Source: Lepidurus packardi
Taxonomy: Eukaryota; Arthropoda; Branchiopoda; Notostraca; Triopsidae
DNA: 64,000 bases
Assembly (NCBI GenBank): GCA_023053545.1
Contig: JAKZAN010000104.1
Coordinates: 1 to 64,000, forward strand
Direction of reading: 5' to 3'
Part shown: positions 12,401-24,612 of the stretch, piece by piece
Position numbering within the stretch: the first letter of the stretch is position 1
Layout of the letters: each line of letters starts with the position of its first letter
The notes under the pieces: generated by a model
The model's database searches: none
What the model was told of the DNA's origin: nothing
The model's input: the letters and a program-made list of their open reading frames with translations, nothing else
Program-made: the position numbers and the translations under genes

Positions 12401-15400
12401 GACTCAAGATAATTCCCGATTGAGCAAGAAGTGGTGCAGCGAGAGTTCTCCAGATATCGACCAGTAATGCAGGAACTGCAAAGATGTTCCGAAGTACAAC
12501 TACTGCATTTTTAGCTGCATCGAAGGCAGAATCCTTCATACGGATAAGATCCTATCGAACATGAGCTTTTGCATGTTGAGTCTTGATCCAAAACATAAGG
12601 AGTGATGCAGCTTACTGCAAGATTATGACTGTGGCAGGCACGAGCATTGTTTCCACATTTGATGCAAGCTCCACTGAGTTAGAAGAAACCTAGTGAGCAT
12701 TTTTCGACACAGGTACCATTTTGGTTTTTGAACCCAGATCGACATTAGAGGCAGGAGCTGAAGTGGGAGCATCTCTGACAGCCAGATCTACATCTCTCGC
12801 AGTTTCCGTTTCTGGGATAATAGCCATCGAGGCAAGTACGAGAGCAGATACCCTGGCTTCGTACGAAGGGGTCTTCGCAGAAGATGCATTGGTTTTGATC
12901 CCCACACAAAATACAGAATTACCCGCATAATTCTTTATTTCTGAGGTACTCGACGATCCACTTGGAAGAATCTAAAAGACACTCCGACCCAAAAGGAATG
13001 TATCCGATTTCGCATTTGCTGCAAGTCTGATTCTGCGTATTCCATTCTTGACAAACCACGGTTCTAAACTCTTCAATTATACCAACTAAGTCGGTACTCT
13101 CCACACATTTTCCATTGACATTTTGGAAACCTTAAGCACATTGAGAACAGCTCAGAAGATTTGTACAAGTCAGACAACTCTTTTGGCACTGACTGCATTC
13201 ACCTTCGAAACCGAAGCTACCAGAAGGGCAGGTTGTGATACAGCTAAAATTATATAGAAATTGGTTTCCGATGCAACGGAGGCAGCGGTTGCTCGACTGG
13301 CAGATAAGGCAGGAAGGATTACAACGTTCACAAGTCTGACCAGCAGGATCGAAGTAGTAAGATATCGGGCAAGATTCAGAACAGGTATTACCAAATTTAA
13401 TGAAGCCATCTCTACATTTCGTGCATCGCTGAGCATCGCACTATTGGCAACCTAGTTTACAAGGCTTACACTATCTTGTTTCAGTGTCTCGGTAAGTTCC
13501 ATTTTAACAATACTCTAGACATTGTTTCGTCGCTAGGGATAGATAAGAGCCAGTGTTGCAAACAATACATGTTTTGTTAGATTGGCAAGTCATACAGTTC
13601 TTCTGACAACTCTGGCAGGACGAACCGATTCTGAATGTACCGGGAGAACAGCTTTGAACACATCGCCCTTGCTGGAGCACGAATTGACTCGTGCAAGCAT
13701 GACAGCTTGAGGAAGAGTTGCAGCTAAGACAGTTGTCAGAGCATTTGACGCAGCTGGATGATTGATTAAAGTAACCTTTGGGGCATGTTGTGACGCATCG
13801 ATTTTTGTAAAGGAATGACATCGGACCGCATTGCAGGCAGTAGGTTTGAGATGAGCAGGAAACACAGTTATTGGCACAGCTGACGCATCGCCCTTGGAGA
13901 TCGTAGGTTGATAGAGGACATTTATCGATGCATGTGTTCTAGTGAAGAGTAAAGCCAGAAATACAGACCCTACAGCTCGAGAGGGAATCACAGTCTCGAC
14001 AGCCCATAACACATTGTTCGCAAGTTTGGTTGTTAGAGCGGTAGTGAGAGGAAGGGCAATCCTGTTTGCACATCTGATTGTACAGATAGAATCCCTGGAT
14101 ACACTTCGAGCAAGCCTGGGCCGAGGGACATTGTGAGCATCCAGGAGAGCATTTTCTGCATATCGATCCTGTATCTACATACTCATCAAGCTGGCAAGAA
14201 GTCACGCAAGAGGCATTCATAGCCAGAATCATTTTTGGCCTGCATTTAAGACAGAAACTCACATTCTGGCATTCCTCACAGTGAGCTTCGCAGTTCAAGC
14301 ATAATCCTGTTTATCCGACGTATTTTCCGACTCCGCAGCTACTAACGCAACGTCCATTCAAATTGAAGAAAGGGGTTCGACAATTCACGCATGTGTCTTT
14401 GGTACAGTCAGCACAACTCTCTTAGCATCGATGGCAACTCGAACCATCCTGGTAAGTTCCCTTAGGACACGAAGTGACACAACTCTGTTAATTCAAAAGC
14501 ATACTGGAATTGCAGGTTAGGCAGTTGCTTCGATTGCTACAGGTTCTGCAATTACGGTCACATTTTTCGCATTAGAATCCGTTTCTGTACTATCCATCTT
14601 TGCAGGTAGATATACAGAAGCGATCGGAGAGCAAGAAAGGGGATTCACATTTAATACAGTTGGCTACATCCAGACAGGTCTGACAGTTAGATGAACAGGA
14701 TACACAATTTTGGCCATTGCTGGATATGTACTGGTTCTGTTCACATCTGGTTACGATGGTCCCATTAGTCGAAATAAGGTATCCTTTCTTTGGAACCAAA
14801 CAAATATTAGCCGACTGGCAATCCGCGCATCCGTCGATGCACATCACACACCTGGAACCATTGGAAAAGTATCCAGTTGAGCAAGCTGAAACGCAGTTTG
14901 TTTAAAGCAGCAAATAAGGGGATTTGCAGGCAAGACAGCTCTGGTTATCGGTACACTCCGCGCAGGTAAGAGGACAGCTTTTATACTCACCATTAATCTT
15001 GTTCAAGTAGTACCCAGGAATGGTGTCATTCTTACATGAAGATGTCTCAGTCCAAAGATAGAGTCCTTCCTTGCAGCTTTTACAGGAAGAAGAAGAGCCA
15101 AAACATGTTTTGCAGTTCATAGAACATTCCTCACAGACACTGTTTTTTAAGAAGTAGCCTTGTTCACAGCCAGTTTCTAGGGCAATACAGCTATTTTTGC
15201 TCAGGATAAAGCCCTGATCACAGGTTTTGCATGATTTTCTAGAAGTGCAAGTGATGCATGGTCTTAGGCATTTCTGGCATGCATTTGTTTATAAGTATTC
15301 ATCAACGCTGCAAGCAGAAACACAAGAGCCTGTGGAGCTAAGGAAGAGTGGGGCTGTACAAGATGTGCAAACTGAAAACTGTGAGCAAGTCAAACACTGG

Positions 15401-18400
15401 GGGCTGCATCTGAAACAAGTCGCAGCATCGGGATACATTGCCACAGGGCATTCACGCACACAACTATTGTTAAGTAGATAAGACCCCGTGCGACAGGAGG
15501 TGCAATGATTTTCAGACGCCTTGCAGGTTAGGCAGGAAGAGCTGCAGGGTAGGCATATCCTGAGCTCACTTGGGTAATGACTAGGCAGGCACTATGTCAG
15601 ACAATCTTTACCAGATAAGAATCTGCCATTGTTACAGCTGAGGCAAGTATCGCCTGGAGCAAGGCATGTATTGCAGATGGGAGAACACTTCTTGCAGCTA
15701 CCTTCAGAGTTAAATTCCGAAACACCACATTTATCGCTGCAGCTGCCTTCAACAGTAAGGACGAGAGCCGGGTTACATATATTACAAATGTTGGAAGAGG
15801 TGCAAGATAGGCATCCTACTGAACAGGTTTCACATACCTTCTGAGCAGGATAGAATCCTTGGGAGCAACTAGTAGCACAGATACCTTTTCCTTTATCCAA
15901 AAGATAGCCGTCTCGACAAGTAAGGCAGTTATTTTCAGAAGGACCATAACATTGCTCACACTTATGGTAGCAGTTTTAGCATTTACCAAACTTATCATCT
16001 TTAAAGAACCCTGGCAGACAATGAGTCAGACACTTGCCCTACTGCAGGTAATGGAGCGAGGGACATCTGGTACATTATTGTTCGGAACCTCCGAAACATT
16101 ACTTGCAAGTAGCATGACAGGCAACACATTATTGGTTGGCATTATTGCCGTATTTGCCTAGTGGACAGTTAGCCTCACAACGTCCGTTCTCCAGGAAATA
16201 AGGTTTTACGCAGCTAAGGCATCGATCAGAGCTCATGCATCTGGTGCAAACATTGGGGCATGAGATACAGGCTCCATTATTAGAATACTCTCCATCAAGA
16301 CAGAATCCAACGCAATCCTTCTGCCTCAGAACTAGTCCTTGATTGCAGGTCAGACATCCTTGTATATCGCAGGTACCACACTGATCCTTGCACCTCTCGC
16401 ATCTTCCTGAAGGGCCATTGAAATATCCTCCGGGGCAGGCCTTATGACATCTATGGTCCAAATAGAACCAGCCTGGCTGGCAAGAGAGGCACTCGACTTC
16501 AGTTACTCCTTTACACGAAGCGCAACTAGAGAAACATTGTTTACAAGCTCCAAGGTGAGCAGCCCAGCCAGTCGGACACATTTCTATGCAGCTATTTTGG
16601 TGGAGGACCTTTCCGTTGGAGCAAGAAACGCATCTATCAAATTGGAGGCATTTCTGGCAGTTTTTCATACAACCTTGACAACTTTGGGTGGTTGTATCAA
16701 AGTAGAATTCATCAGGACACTATCCCAGGCAAGTTCCGTTAAGGAGCTTGAGGCCGGTCTGACATCCCAAGCACTATCTATTAGAAGTTCCAGAGCAACT
16801 ACTGCAGGTCGGATCACACCCTAAGCATCTGTCCCCTCTTACTACTTAATTCTTGTTGCAGGACTTTACACAAGTATTGCTACCTCTGAGAAGATAACCA
16901 CTGGCACAGGTTACACATTGGTTTGGCCCTCTTCCGGTACAAGATTGGCAGGTCTAATGGCACTTCATGCAGAATCCATTTTCGGGGTATTCCTGAATGG
17001 GACAGCTTTGGATACATTGTCCTTCACGTTGCACGAATCCCGATTTGCATGATGTACATCGTTCATAAGACTCGCAGGTGAGGCAAGAGTTAGGGCAGTT
17101 TTCACAAGTTCTTGATTTAGAATAAAAACCAAGCGGGCAGCTTTAGACACAGGATCTGTCGTACAGGAGCCTCTGAGTGTGGCATGTTTTACACTGATTA
17201 GGTTGCGGACCAAAGCATGTGGCACAGCTTAAGTGGCAGGAAACACACTAGTTATTCACCACAATCTCATTATCTGTACAGTTAGAGGTGCATGTCATTA
17301 ATTGCCGTGATAAGTATGGGAAGTTGCTATTTTGACTGCAACTAAGGCAGGCATTTTCATTAGAGCAGGTGCGGCAGACACTCGAACACCTTTTGCAGGT
17401 TGAATCTAATTTGTATTCTCCATCAGGACACACTTAGAAGCACTTTTTGGAGACTTCGGAAAGCATAAGGGCTGCTCGACAGCTCACACAGTTGTCATCA
17501 GTTAGCGCGCACTGGTTGCACTACTTCGAACACTTGCGACAGTAGAAACCCGAAACGAACTCATCGGAATTACAACCTGGTACTACCAAGAATGTTATGG
17601 AACTAATGTAGTAGCCTTTCTTCGGGACTCTGCAACTATAGAAATTGTCACATTCCAAACAAGAGTCTGGGCACTGCACACACTTTTTAGTTTGTACTTC
17701 CATAAAGGTCTCAACAGGACATTGCATAATACAATCACCTTCCCATAAGAATCCATTAGCACACTATAAGCAGACATTTGGATTCTGGGTGCATGTTTTG
17801 CACTTAGGATTGCATCTCAAACATCTTCCCGAAACTGCTGCTTATCCAGCCGCACAGGAATTCACACAACTCATGTTGGCGGCAAGAAGTGGGACGTTAG
17901 TTGCTGAGTTACAGGAGGTACACTGTGTGGCTTATCCTTGGCACGTCATACAGTTGGAACTGCAGGCTAGGCATAACCCATTGGCGACATAGAATCCGAG
18001 TGGACAGCTAGATACACACATAAATGCGGGTTTGTAGTAGTGTGGATAAGGAGAAGCAGGGTTGCAGCTTGTACATAAGGCTTGAGATCCTTCACACGTC
18101 CTGCATCGACTATCACATCTTTAACATCTTCCAGAACTGGAACCAAAGAACCCTTCACCACACTCGGTGACACATCTTCCTGTGGTGGATAAGAAGGTGG
18201 AGCTAGAATTGGTTAGTATGGGGCAGCTCGTACAGAATTCAGGTATTCCAGAACAAGTCCTGCAGTTAGGGCTGCACTTCAAGCAGTGGGTACCGTTGTT
18301 AAACTCAGAGGTAGTACAACTAGATACACACCTGTTCGTGGAAAGGCTGAGATAGGGACGGGGTGAGTTCTAACCACAGCTAAGACAATGAAGCTCACTG

Positions 18401-21400
18401 GCGCAGGTGAGACATTACTCATTGCATTGAAGACATTCTTTGTTCGTTAGTTCGAGGTAGGTTCCGACTGGACACAGTTCTACACAGGTCTTCTTGTTTC
18501 TCCATAAGTATTTTAGGGCAGACTCTACTTTGCAGGATGCGCAGAAAGATGGTTTATCGGCGCAAGTTAGACACTGGCTATCGCACACCATGATTACTAT
18601 TACTTTCTGGATGCAGTGAGTCCCATTCGATTCGGTATTCGGTTAACACTTATCGATGCACTGACCCTTCTCATTTACAAGGAGATTATTTCTGCATAGA
18701 GTGCCAAAATTAGCATTCAAGCAGGAGACAAACATCGAAGGACAGGAAACACAATGTGTCATGTTGGAGTACATTCCGGTTGGGCAAGCACTTATGCAAA
18801 GATTGGTAGCTGTGTTCATCATAAACTGGGGTTAGCAGCTAAAGCATCGTAGATGGTTAGCACAGCTTTCACAGCCCACGGGGCACTTCAGACAGGCTGT
18901 CAAGTTGGCATGGGTTCCTCGGGGACACTCGAGCACACACCTCTGGTCTGGAGTTATCATGTACCTTGAATCACAATGTTCGCATCTCAGATTGTCGAAG
19001 CAATTAACGCAACCATCTCCGCAAAAATACATCTTCAAATCGGTTATGGAGAAGTCTCGCACGCAGGTATTCTGCTGGAGATTGAACCCTTTTCTGCAGC
19101 TGATGCAGATATTCGGGGAGTTGATACAGCCCAGACATTGCGAGGAACAGTCCATGCAAACATAACCCCGAGCGAATTGGTTGATATGACATTTCTCCAG
19201 GCATTTGTTGTTAGACAAGTATGGGGTAACCGAGAACTGGGCACATGAGGAACATGTGGTTTCGTTTCTGAAGCATTGTTCGCAGTTATAGTTACAGATC
19301 CTGAACATTCCTGAAATCTCGAAGTAGCCTACGGGAGGTCTGTTGACGCATCTAAATTGGGATACTGTTTGTAGAAGTTTGAAAGGAGCGACACAAGCAG
19401 TGCAATTATTGGGAGTGCCTGAACATCTTTGGCAGCTTCTCCAGCATTTGACGATCCTGCCATTGAATAGTATTTCATCTTCCGCCAATGCCATCTAGCT
19501 CTGGCACATGTTGCTAGAAGCAGACAGCTGGAAACCCTGAGGACACGAAGTACAGAAGCTTGGATTTCCTTCGCAGGTCATACAGTTTTTGTCACAAATC
19601 TGGCATTTTCCATTAACGCTGAACTGTCCACCTGGACAGACAAACAAACATCTGGAGTCCATGCTCAAGACTTGTCCCGAAAAGCACTTGGTGCATACCG
19701 AATAAGAACTACAACGAAGACAGTTGGAACTGCACTGCATGTAGATCCTCAGTGTTATGTCATAGTAGATGTTTTCGGGGATGGTGTAGAAGCAAGAACC
19801 TTTGAAAAGAATACTGTCTTAAGGGCAACTGGTGCAGTTAAAACTGTGGATCGAACAGGTAAGACATAGGCTATCGCAGGACTGGCATGAGCCGAGACTG
19901 TTAGCGAATTCTTTGGGTGGGCAAGAACTAACGCACTGGAAGTTATTTGTCAAAAACGTATTGTCAATGCAGCTTGAACAGTTGGTGCCGATGAAAGAGC
20001 ACGTACGGCAAGGCTCCACACAAACCAACAGTTTGGTAATGCCTTATATCGTATATGCTGCACAAGTGTTAGACAGTGTGAGAGTCTGGCCTGTGTGGCA
20101 GGTTAAACAAAAAGTGGGGTTATTCTTGCATGTCTTACAGTTCTGGGAACATGCTGAACAGAACCAGTGTTCGGGATCCTGTGTGTTAGCGTAGAATCCG
20201 GTCTCGCAGTTCAGGGTGCAAGTCATGTTCGGAGCCAAGATTCTGTTAGGGATATTGCTTCTACAGATTTTGCATGTACTTTCAGTTTCTCCACAAACTC
20301 TGCAGTCAGGGTGGCATCCGCACTTGCACTCACGGGTGGCGGAATATACCACGAGATCGCTCGAACACCTGACTCGACACCTACGAGTAAAGTAGTCATG
20401 GTAAAGGGGTGCTGGACATTCGTCAACGCACACATCCATGTACTCGAACTGGTTAGTGCGACTGCAGTTATTCATGTCTCCGAATGCCCATAGTCTCTGA
20501 CCAGCTTCATTGTAAAGTCCCACGAAAGGGGCGTAGGGCTCTAGATAGAGATTAGTATACTTGAGATTAGGGATTTCTCGGCAGACAGGTAGACGAGTGC
20601 TCTTCCAGAGAGTCTCTCCGTTGGAGCCTATAATTGAGAGAGTACCATTATGTCTAGGGGAAAACTCCACCCCTCGTGCTCCAGGGAAGTTGCCTATTAC
20701 CCTCTTGACTACCTCATCGCGATATGTTGCCGATGTTCCGACCTGGTCGATCATGTTAAGTGTGGAAGTGTATCGATTATGTTCCAAGAAAATACTGAAG
20801 TGGTGCTGAAAGATGTTGACTAGATCGTACTTTCCGCTAAAGTATATGCCCGCAAGCGATAGTTTGGAGGTTTCAGGGACAAAGCCATAGATGAGTTGTT
20901 GGCCTAATACTTGCATCTGTTGGGTCTCGGGGTAATACAAACCGAGTGAATCGTCGCCAGTCATAAATGAAAGGCGCGGCTCCTCTGTGCATATCAGCAA
21001 AGTGTACGCATTCTTGGATGCTGTCGGGAGAAGATTGCTGACTGTTAATATGTCGTAGACGTTGTTTTTATTAGATGACGCATAGAGTCCCGATGCGTTA
21101 ATGAAGATTGATGCGAGGGTCTCCGATGGATCACAGAGAACATGGCGAGTCTTGAAGGGATTGAGGGCGAACAGAGACGACTTGAGGATGTAGTAGTAGT
21201 CGCCAGTGACGTTGCTCAGAGCCATCGTGGAATAAGAGAAATCGGGATGGAAGGCGATGCGATTATTGCCGAAGGAACTGACGAGATAATCTCCGGGATA
21301 AATTGTGTTCTGGTCGCAGTCAAGGGAGGAGAGGCGATAGAAGACAGACGCGTGAGCTGGGAGCACTAGGAGCAGTGCCACGAGCAACAAGAGGGTAGTA

Positions 21401-21426
21401 GGGATGCTTTTGGATGTATGATGCAT
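9472..21426 (-). CDS. Giant secreted cysteine-rich (furin-like) repeat protein
   Basis: A single intronless frame of 3,985 codons (ATG 21426, TGA 9472). I scanned it codon by codon and found no in-frame TGA; dozens of TAA/TAG are read as Gln. Residues 1-27 form a signal peptide (LLLLVALLLVLPAHA). Residues ~28-320 are a non-repetitive ectodomain with N-glycosylation sites. Residues ~320-3,860 are tandem cysteine-rich units of the CxxC...C..C...CxxCxxG type, as in furin-like/growth-factor-receptor repeats (e.g. CSSCDSNGRCSACKPGFFLF). The last ~100 residues are non-repetitive. I see no C-terminal membrane segment, so it is predicted to be secreted or matrix/pellicle-associated. Ciliates carry large families of such proteins with mostly unknown roles. 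Function is not assigned. Confidence 0.9.
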
Positions 21427-21869
21427 TTTGGAATATATGGAGATAGGATAGTGTATATGTGTTATTAAGAAATAGGGGAGTGTGTGTCTAAAGAGGGGAT
21501 GTCAAATATGTATGTGTGTATGGATGTGTGATTTGGAACTTTTTAGAAGCCAATCGAAATAAGTGTGAAAACCAGTGACGATTCTTGAGCTATATATATA
21601 TATATTTTATATTCCCTCTCCTAACACCAATATAATACACGCACATTAATTCTTAATACCTTTTATAAACCCTCTCAAAAAAGAATCAACACATAGATGT
21701 TTATCTGGTTCTACTCGGCAATCCATAAACACTATCAGGCAATAAATAATCACCAGAAATGTATGCCTCTGAGAGAATTCCTGATGGCTTTCTCCTTCCT
21801 CATCCATCACTCTACCGCCAACCTCGAAACACCTCCAACATAGTCACCTCATATATATAAATACATCAG
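21427..21869. other. Promoter-side spacer of the giant gene
   Basis: About 440 AT-rich bases upstream of the giant gene's ATG, with a TATATATATATATATTTT tract at about 21592-21610. It must contain the giant gene's promoter. I recognise no gene or repeat in it. Confidence 0.5.
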
Positions 21870-22135
21870 TCATAATGGCTTTAGTCTGCCATTTTGATGG
21901 CAAACATCAGATCAGCCATTTAATATTTGTCAGTCTGAGTCAAGTGGTCTACAGAGTAGATGAACTCAGAAACTAGCGCATCGATGTTATGACTGTTAGT
22001 GGATCGAATTGGACATTCTACGGATTCCAATATCAGGTACGAGAGCCGCTCAGCAAAGTATTGATGCTTGATGCTGATGCTTTTAAAGTTCAATACAAAC
22101 AGAATCAAATATGCACATCGATTCGAGTCACCCAT
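21870..22135 (-). CDS. Small hypothetical protein, member of a decayed local family
   Basis: An 88-codon frame from ATG to TGA with one internal TAA (Gln). The product is helical with no recognised domain; central block ERLSYLILESVECPIRSTNS. The frame ahead of the ATG stays open, and an overlapping frame (about 22140-22215) also encodes sequence resembling the adjacent degenerate copy (KLKFFYPIY against AKFFYLMNY). It may therefore be a broken 3' piece of a longer gene. DNA of the same type recurs at about 22440-22620 and 22700-23010, so it belongs to a local tandem family. Confidence 0.35.
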
Positions 22136-22139
22136 TCTG

Positions 22140-23060
22140 AATCTCTAAATCCTGCGACTCTGTGATGCAAGTATACCCATTTTTCCATTAGTAGATAGGG
22201 TAGAAGAACTTCAATTTGGTACTATTGGTAGAATGATAATATTGATGATAAAATGTAAAATATTTTTTTATATTTTTTTCTGAACAGCATTTAAAAACAA
22301 TCATTCCATAAGTTATGTTTTGACTCTGGCTCTACTCAGTGTAATATTAACACTACAAAATAGACCGCGACTCCCACAACCTCCCAGAGAACTTGTTTTG
22401 ACTTCCTGCTACAGATCTCGTCATGTTAGCAAACATCCGAGTGCAGCCATCATAACGACCTAATATATATCATCATGGCTCGAGTCAGACAAAGTATGAT
22501 GACAGAAGGAATATCATATCAAAATTTTTAATTTTAGCCAGGCTGAGTTAAGTAGCCTAGAGAGACTGAGTGGATATCATGTTGGTATGAGGACTTTTAG
22601 TCAGTATGTGTGGGCTATCTTAGAAAGGTATGGACAAGGATGTTACCCAGAATTTCATATGGGTAGATATGGGCATTTGATTCATAACAAAGTGGATCAA
22701 ATCAGATGTCGATCTGAGCCACTCATGCTGCTTCCCAAACTGGTAACTTTCTGATGTCTGAAATATCGATCGTCTTATCGTAGTTCATAAGGTAGAAGAA
22801 CTTAGCTGCGTCGATGCTATTGGACATTGACATTCACATAGCAGCAGTAGAGAGCCATGAGGGCTGACTCAAGAAGCTCAATTTCGAGTACCTTATCTGT
22901 CGAGTTCAGTAACTTGGTCTACAGATACTCTTCGCAGTTAGAAAATTCAATTAGAATCCATTGTTTGCCAGATCGTACATGTATAACTCATTCCTAAAGG
23001 ATAAACTAAAGATCTAGGGCTCAAGTAGATTTTTTATCTGTGTGGGCAAGCAACAAACAC
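22140..23060 (-). pseudogene. Decayed tandem copies of the small gene family
   Basis: Two degraded blocks on the minus strand. At about 22700-23010 three frames must be joined to read a protein-like chain: FRNELYMYDLANN, then a frame change, CEEYLQTKLLNSTDKVLEIE, another frame change near 22825, and IDAAKFFYLMNYDKTIDISD ending at a TGA near 22725. At about 22440-22620 the DNA resembles the 3' half of the 21870-22135 frame (shared stretches around CTACTT-ACTCAG and the GACT..AGCCAT segment) but is not open. No plausible GT-AG introns resolve the frame changes. I interpret these as pseudogene remnants. Confidence 0.5.
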
Positions 23061-23165
23061 AAACATGATTTGCTGTCCATCAAAAGGGTTTCTTAAGACT
23101 CGCCTATCGACCTATAATTCTCATTATAATAATAAAAAAAAAAAAAAAATATTTTTTACCTGAAC

Positions 23166-23693
23166 ATGTTCGGAAAAACTCTCCTCGTCGTTGCTCTTCT
23201 TCTCAGCGTCTGCCTCTCGAGAACCGATAAAGAGATCCTGCAGCTGACGTTGAATGGTTTGACAGGTGCGAACTTCATGCCCAATACCACCACCATCATC
23301 CCTTGCTACTCTGATACAAGTGCCCATCTGGCAGTATCCGCCATCGGCTCCTATCTTTTATATGCCAGACAAAGCAGCCAGGCAGATATCCAGTGCACGA
23401 GTTATGATGCAGCCAGGGCCTTCTTCGACAACCTTTCCGAGTCAGAACGCACTTGCCTTCTTAACAGCTACGAACTAAAAGTTCTTGCTAAGGATTACAA
23501 CATGGACTTGAATAACCAATACAATATCAGGAACACCTATCAGACATACTGCGTTAGCCACCCCTTGATTGTGCACAAGTGGCTCGTGGATCTGAGTGAT
23601 ACTTGGAACAACGCCAACTTCGGTCTGGCTGGGTTCAAGCTTGCCGTGGACTTACGCGACATATACCATTTCCCCACAGAGACTGTGGAGTGA
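23166..23693 (+). CDS. Small secreted protein, paralogue A
   Basis: A 175-residue protein, intronless, stop TGA. Signal peptide MFGKTLLVVALLLSVCLS. The mature part is helical with four to five Cys (PCYSD, IQCTSYD, ERTCLLNS, TYCVSH) that may pair, and a tail HKWLVDLSDTWNNANFGLAG. A poly-A run (about 23131-23146) sits just before the ATG. It pairs with the next gene, which shares the signal peptide, REILQL/KEILQL opening, Cys spacing and the HKW-D-DAW motif. I do not recognise the family; a secreted or vacuolar role is inferred only from the signal peptide. Confidence 0.8.
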   Translation: MFGKTLLVVALLLSVCLSRTDKEILQLTLNGLTGANFMPNTTTIIPCYSDTSAHLAVSAIGSYLLYARQSSQADIQCTSYDAARAFFDNLSESERTCLLNSYELKVLAKDYNMDLNNQYNIRNTYQTYCVSHPLIVHKWLVDLSDTWNNANFGLAGFKLAVDLRDIYHFPTETVE

Positions 23694-24039
23694 GTTGATC
23701 AGATTTTTATGTTGACGGCTCGGATGAGCGGTTTGATTGATATGGTAGATTTTGAATGGTAAAGTGGTACAGCTTTTTGTTTTGCGAGTGAGATCATGCG
23801 TGAAGGCTATTTTTCCTGTGTGGCTTGTTTTTGCAAATCTAAGCCTGTGACACCCAATAAATCTACTTGACCAATCAAAACAATAATAGGAGAAGAACGA
23901 AATCATACCACAACCTGCTCGGAACAGCGACTGCGTATCATCACCCTCAAGTCTGGTAGATTTTATATCCAAAGATGATGCCATTAAAAGCAGCCTTTGC
24001 TGTCCTGATTATATTGAATAATATCGTCACGAAACTGGT

Positions 24040-24612
24040 ATGCTTGGAAAAACTATCTTCTTCGCTGTCCTCCTCACTGTATGCCTGTCTCAAACAGACA
24101 GAGAAATACTCCAACTAGCCTTTAACGGCATCACAGACCAGAACAACATGCCAGCATCCACCAGATTCGTCTCCTGCTTCTCTGACGATAGCATCCCTAC
24201 TATTATTGATTTCCTCAGTCTTAGGATTAACAGGACTGCTAATGGCGGATTGAGTGAGATTTTGGCTCTACCCAACTTCACAAGAGACTTCATTGCTTAA
24301 CTTCCGAAACAGTAACGCGTTTGTGTGCTCAGCAGTCCTTAAATACAAACTCTTGTCAACATTTACAACTTGGACTTCAACGATTTCGACGGAACCACGC
24401 AGATTTATTTTAACTATATCGGCCTACACTACTTGACATTCCACAAATGGATGGTAGATGTTCGCGATGCCTGGAACGGAAAGTACCATTACTCGGCAGG
24501 GTACAAGTTCGCCACGTTTACGCACTACATGTTTAGCCCTCATATGAAAAGGCTATGGAAGGCGTAGAGGATCGTCCTGAGTGTGATGAGCAAGTTGTTT
24601 GGAAATTTATGA
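24040..24612 (+). CDS. Small secreted protein, paralogue B
   Basis: A 190-residue tandem paralogue of the gene at 23166. It starts MLGKTIFFAVLLTVCLSQTD (signal peptide) and contains three in-frame TAA (LPKQQRV..., SSPQIQT) and one TAG that must be Gln. The homology to paralogue A runs on both sides of them (RDFIAQLPKQQRVCVL against RAFFDNLSESERTCLL; FHKWMVDVRDAWNGKYHYSAG against VHKWLVDLSDTWNNANFGLAG). It is therefore useful evidence for the code. Paralogue A lacks such codons at the same sites. The stop is TGA at 24610. Function unknown. Confidence 0.8.

Noticed and set aside
9472-21426. Many separate small Cys-rich frames and opposite-strand frames
   Set aside because: All same-frame pieces join into one gene once TAA/TAG are Gln. 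The others, rich in Thr/Ala/Ser, are shadows of the Cys codons.
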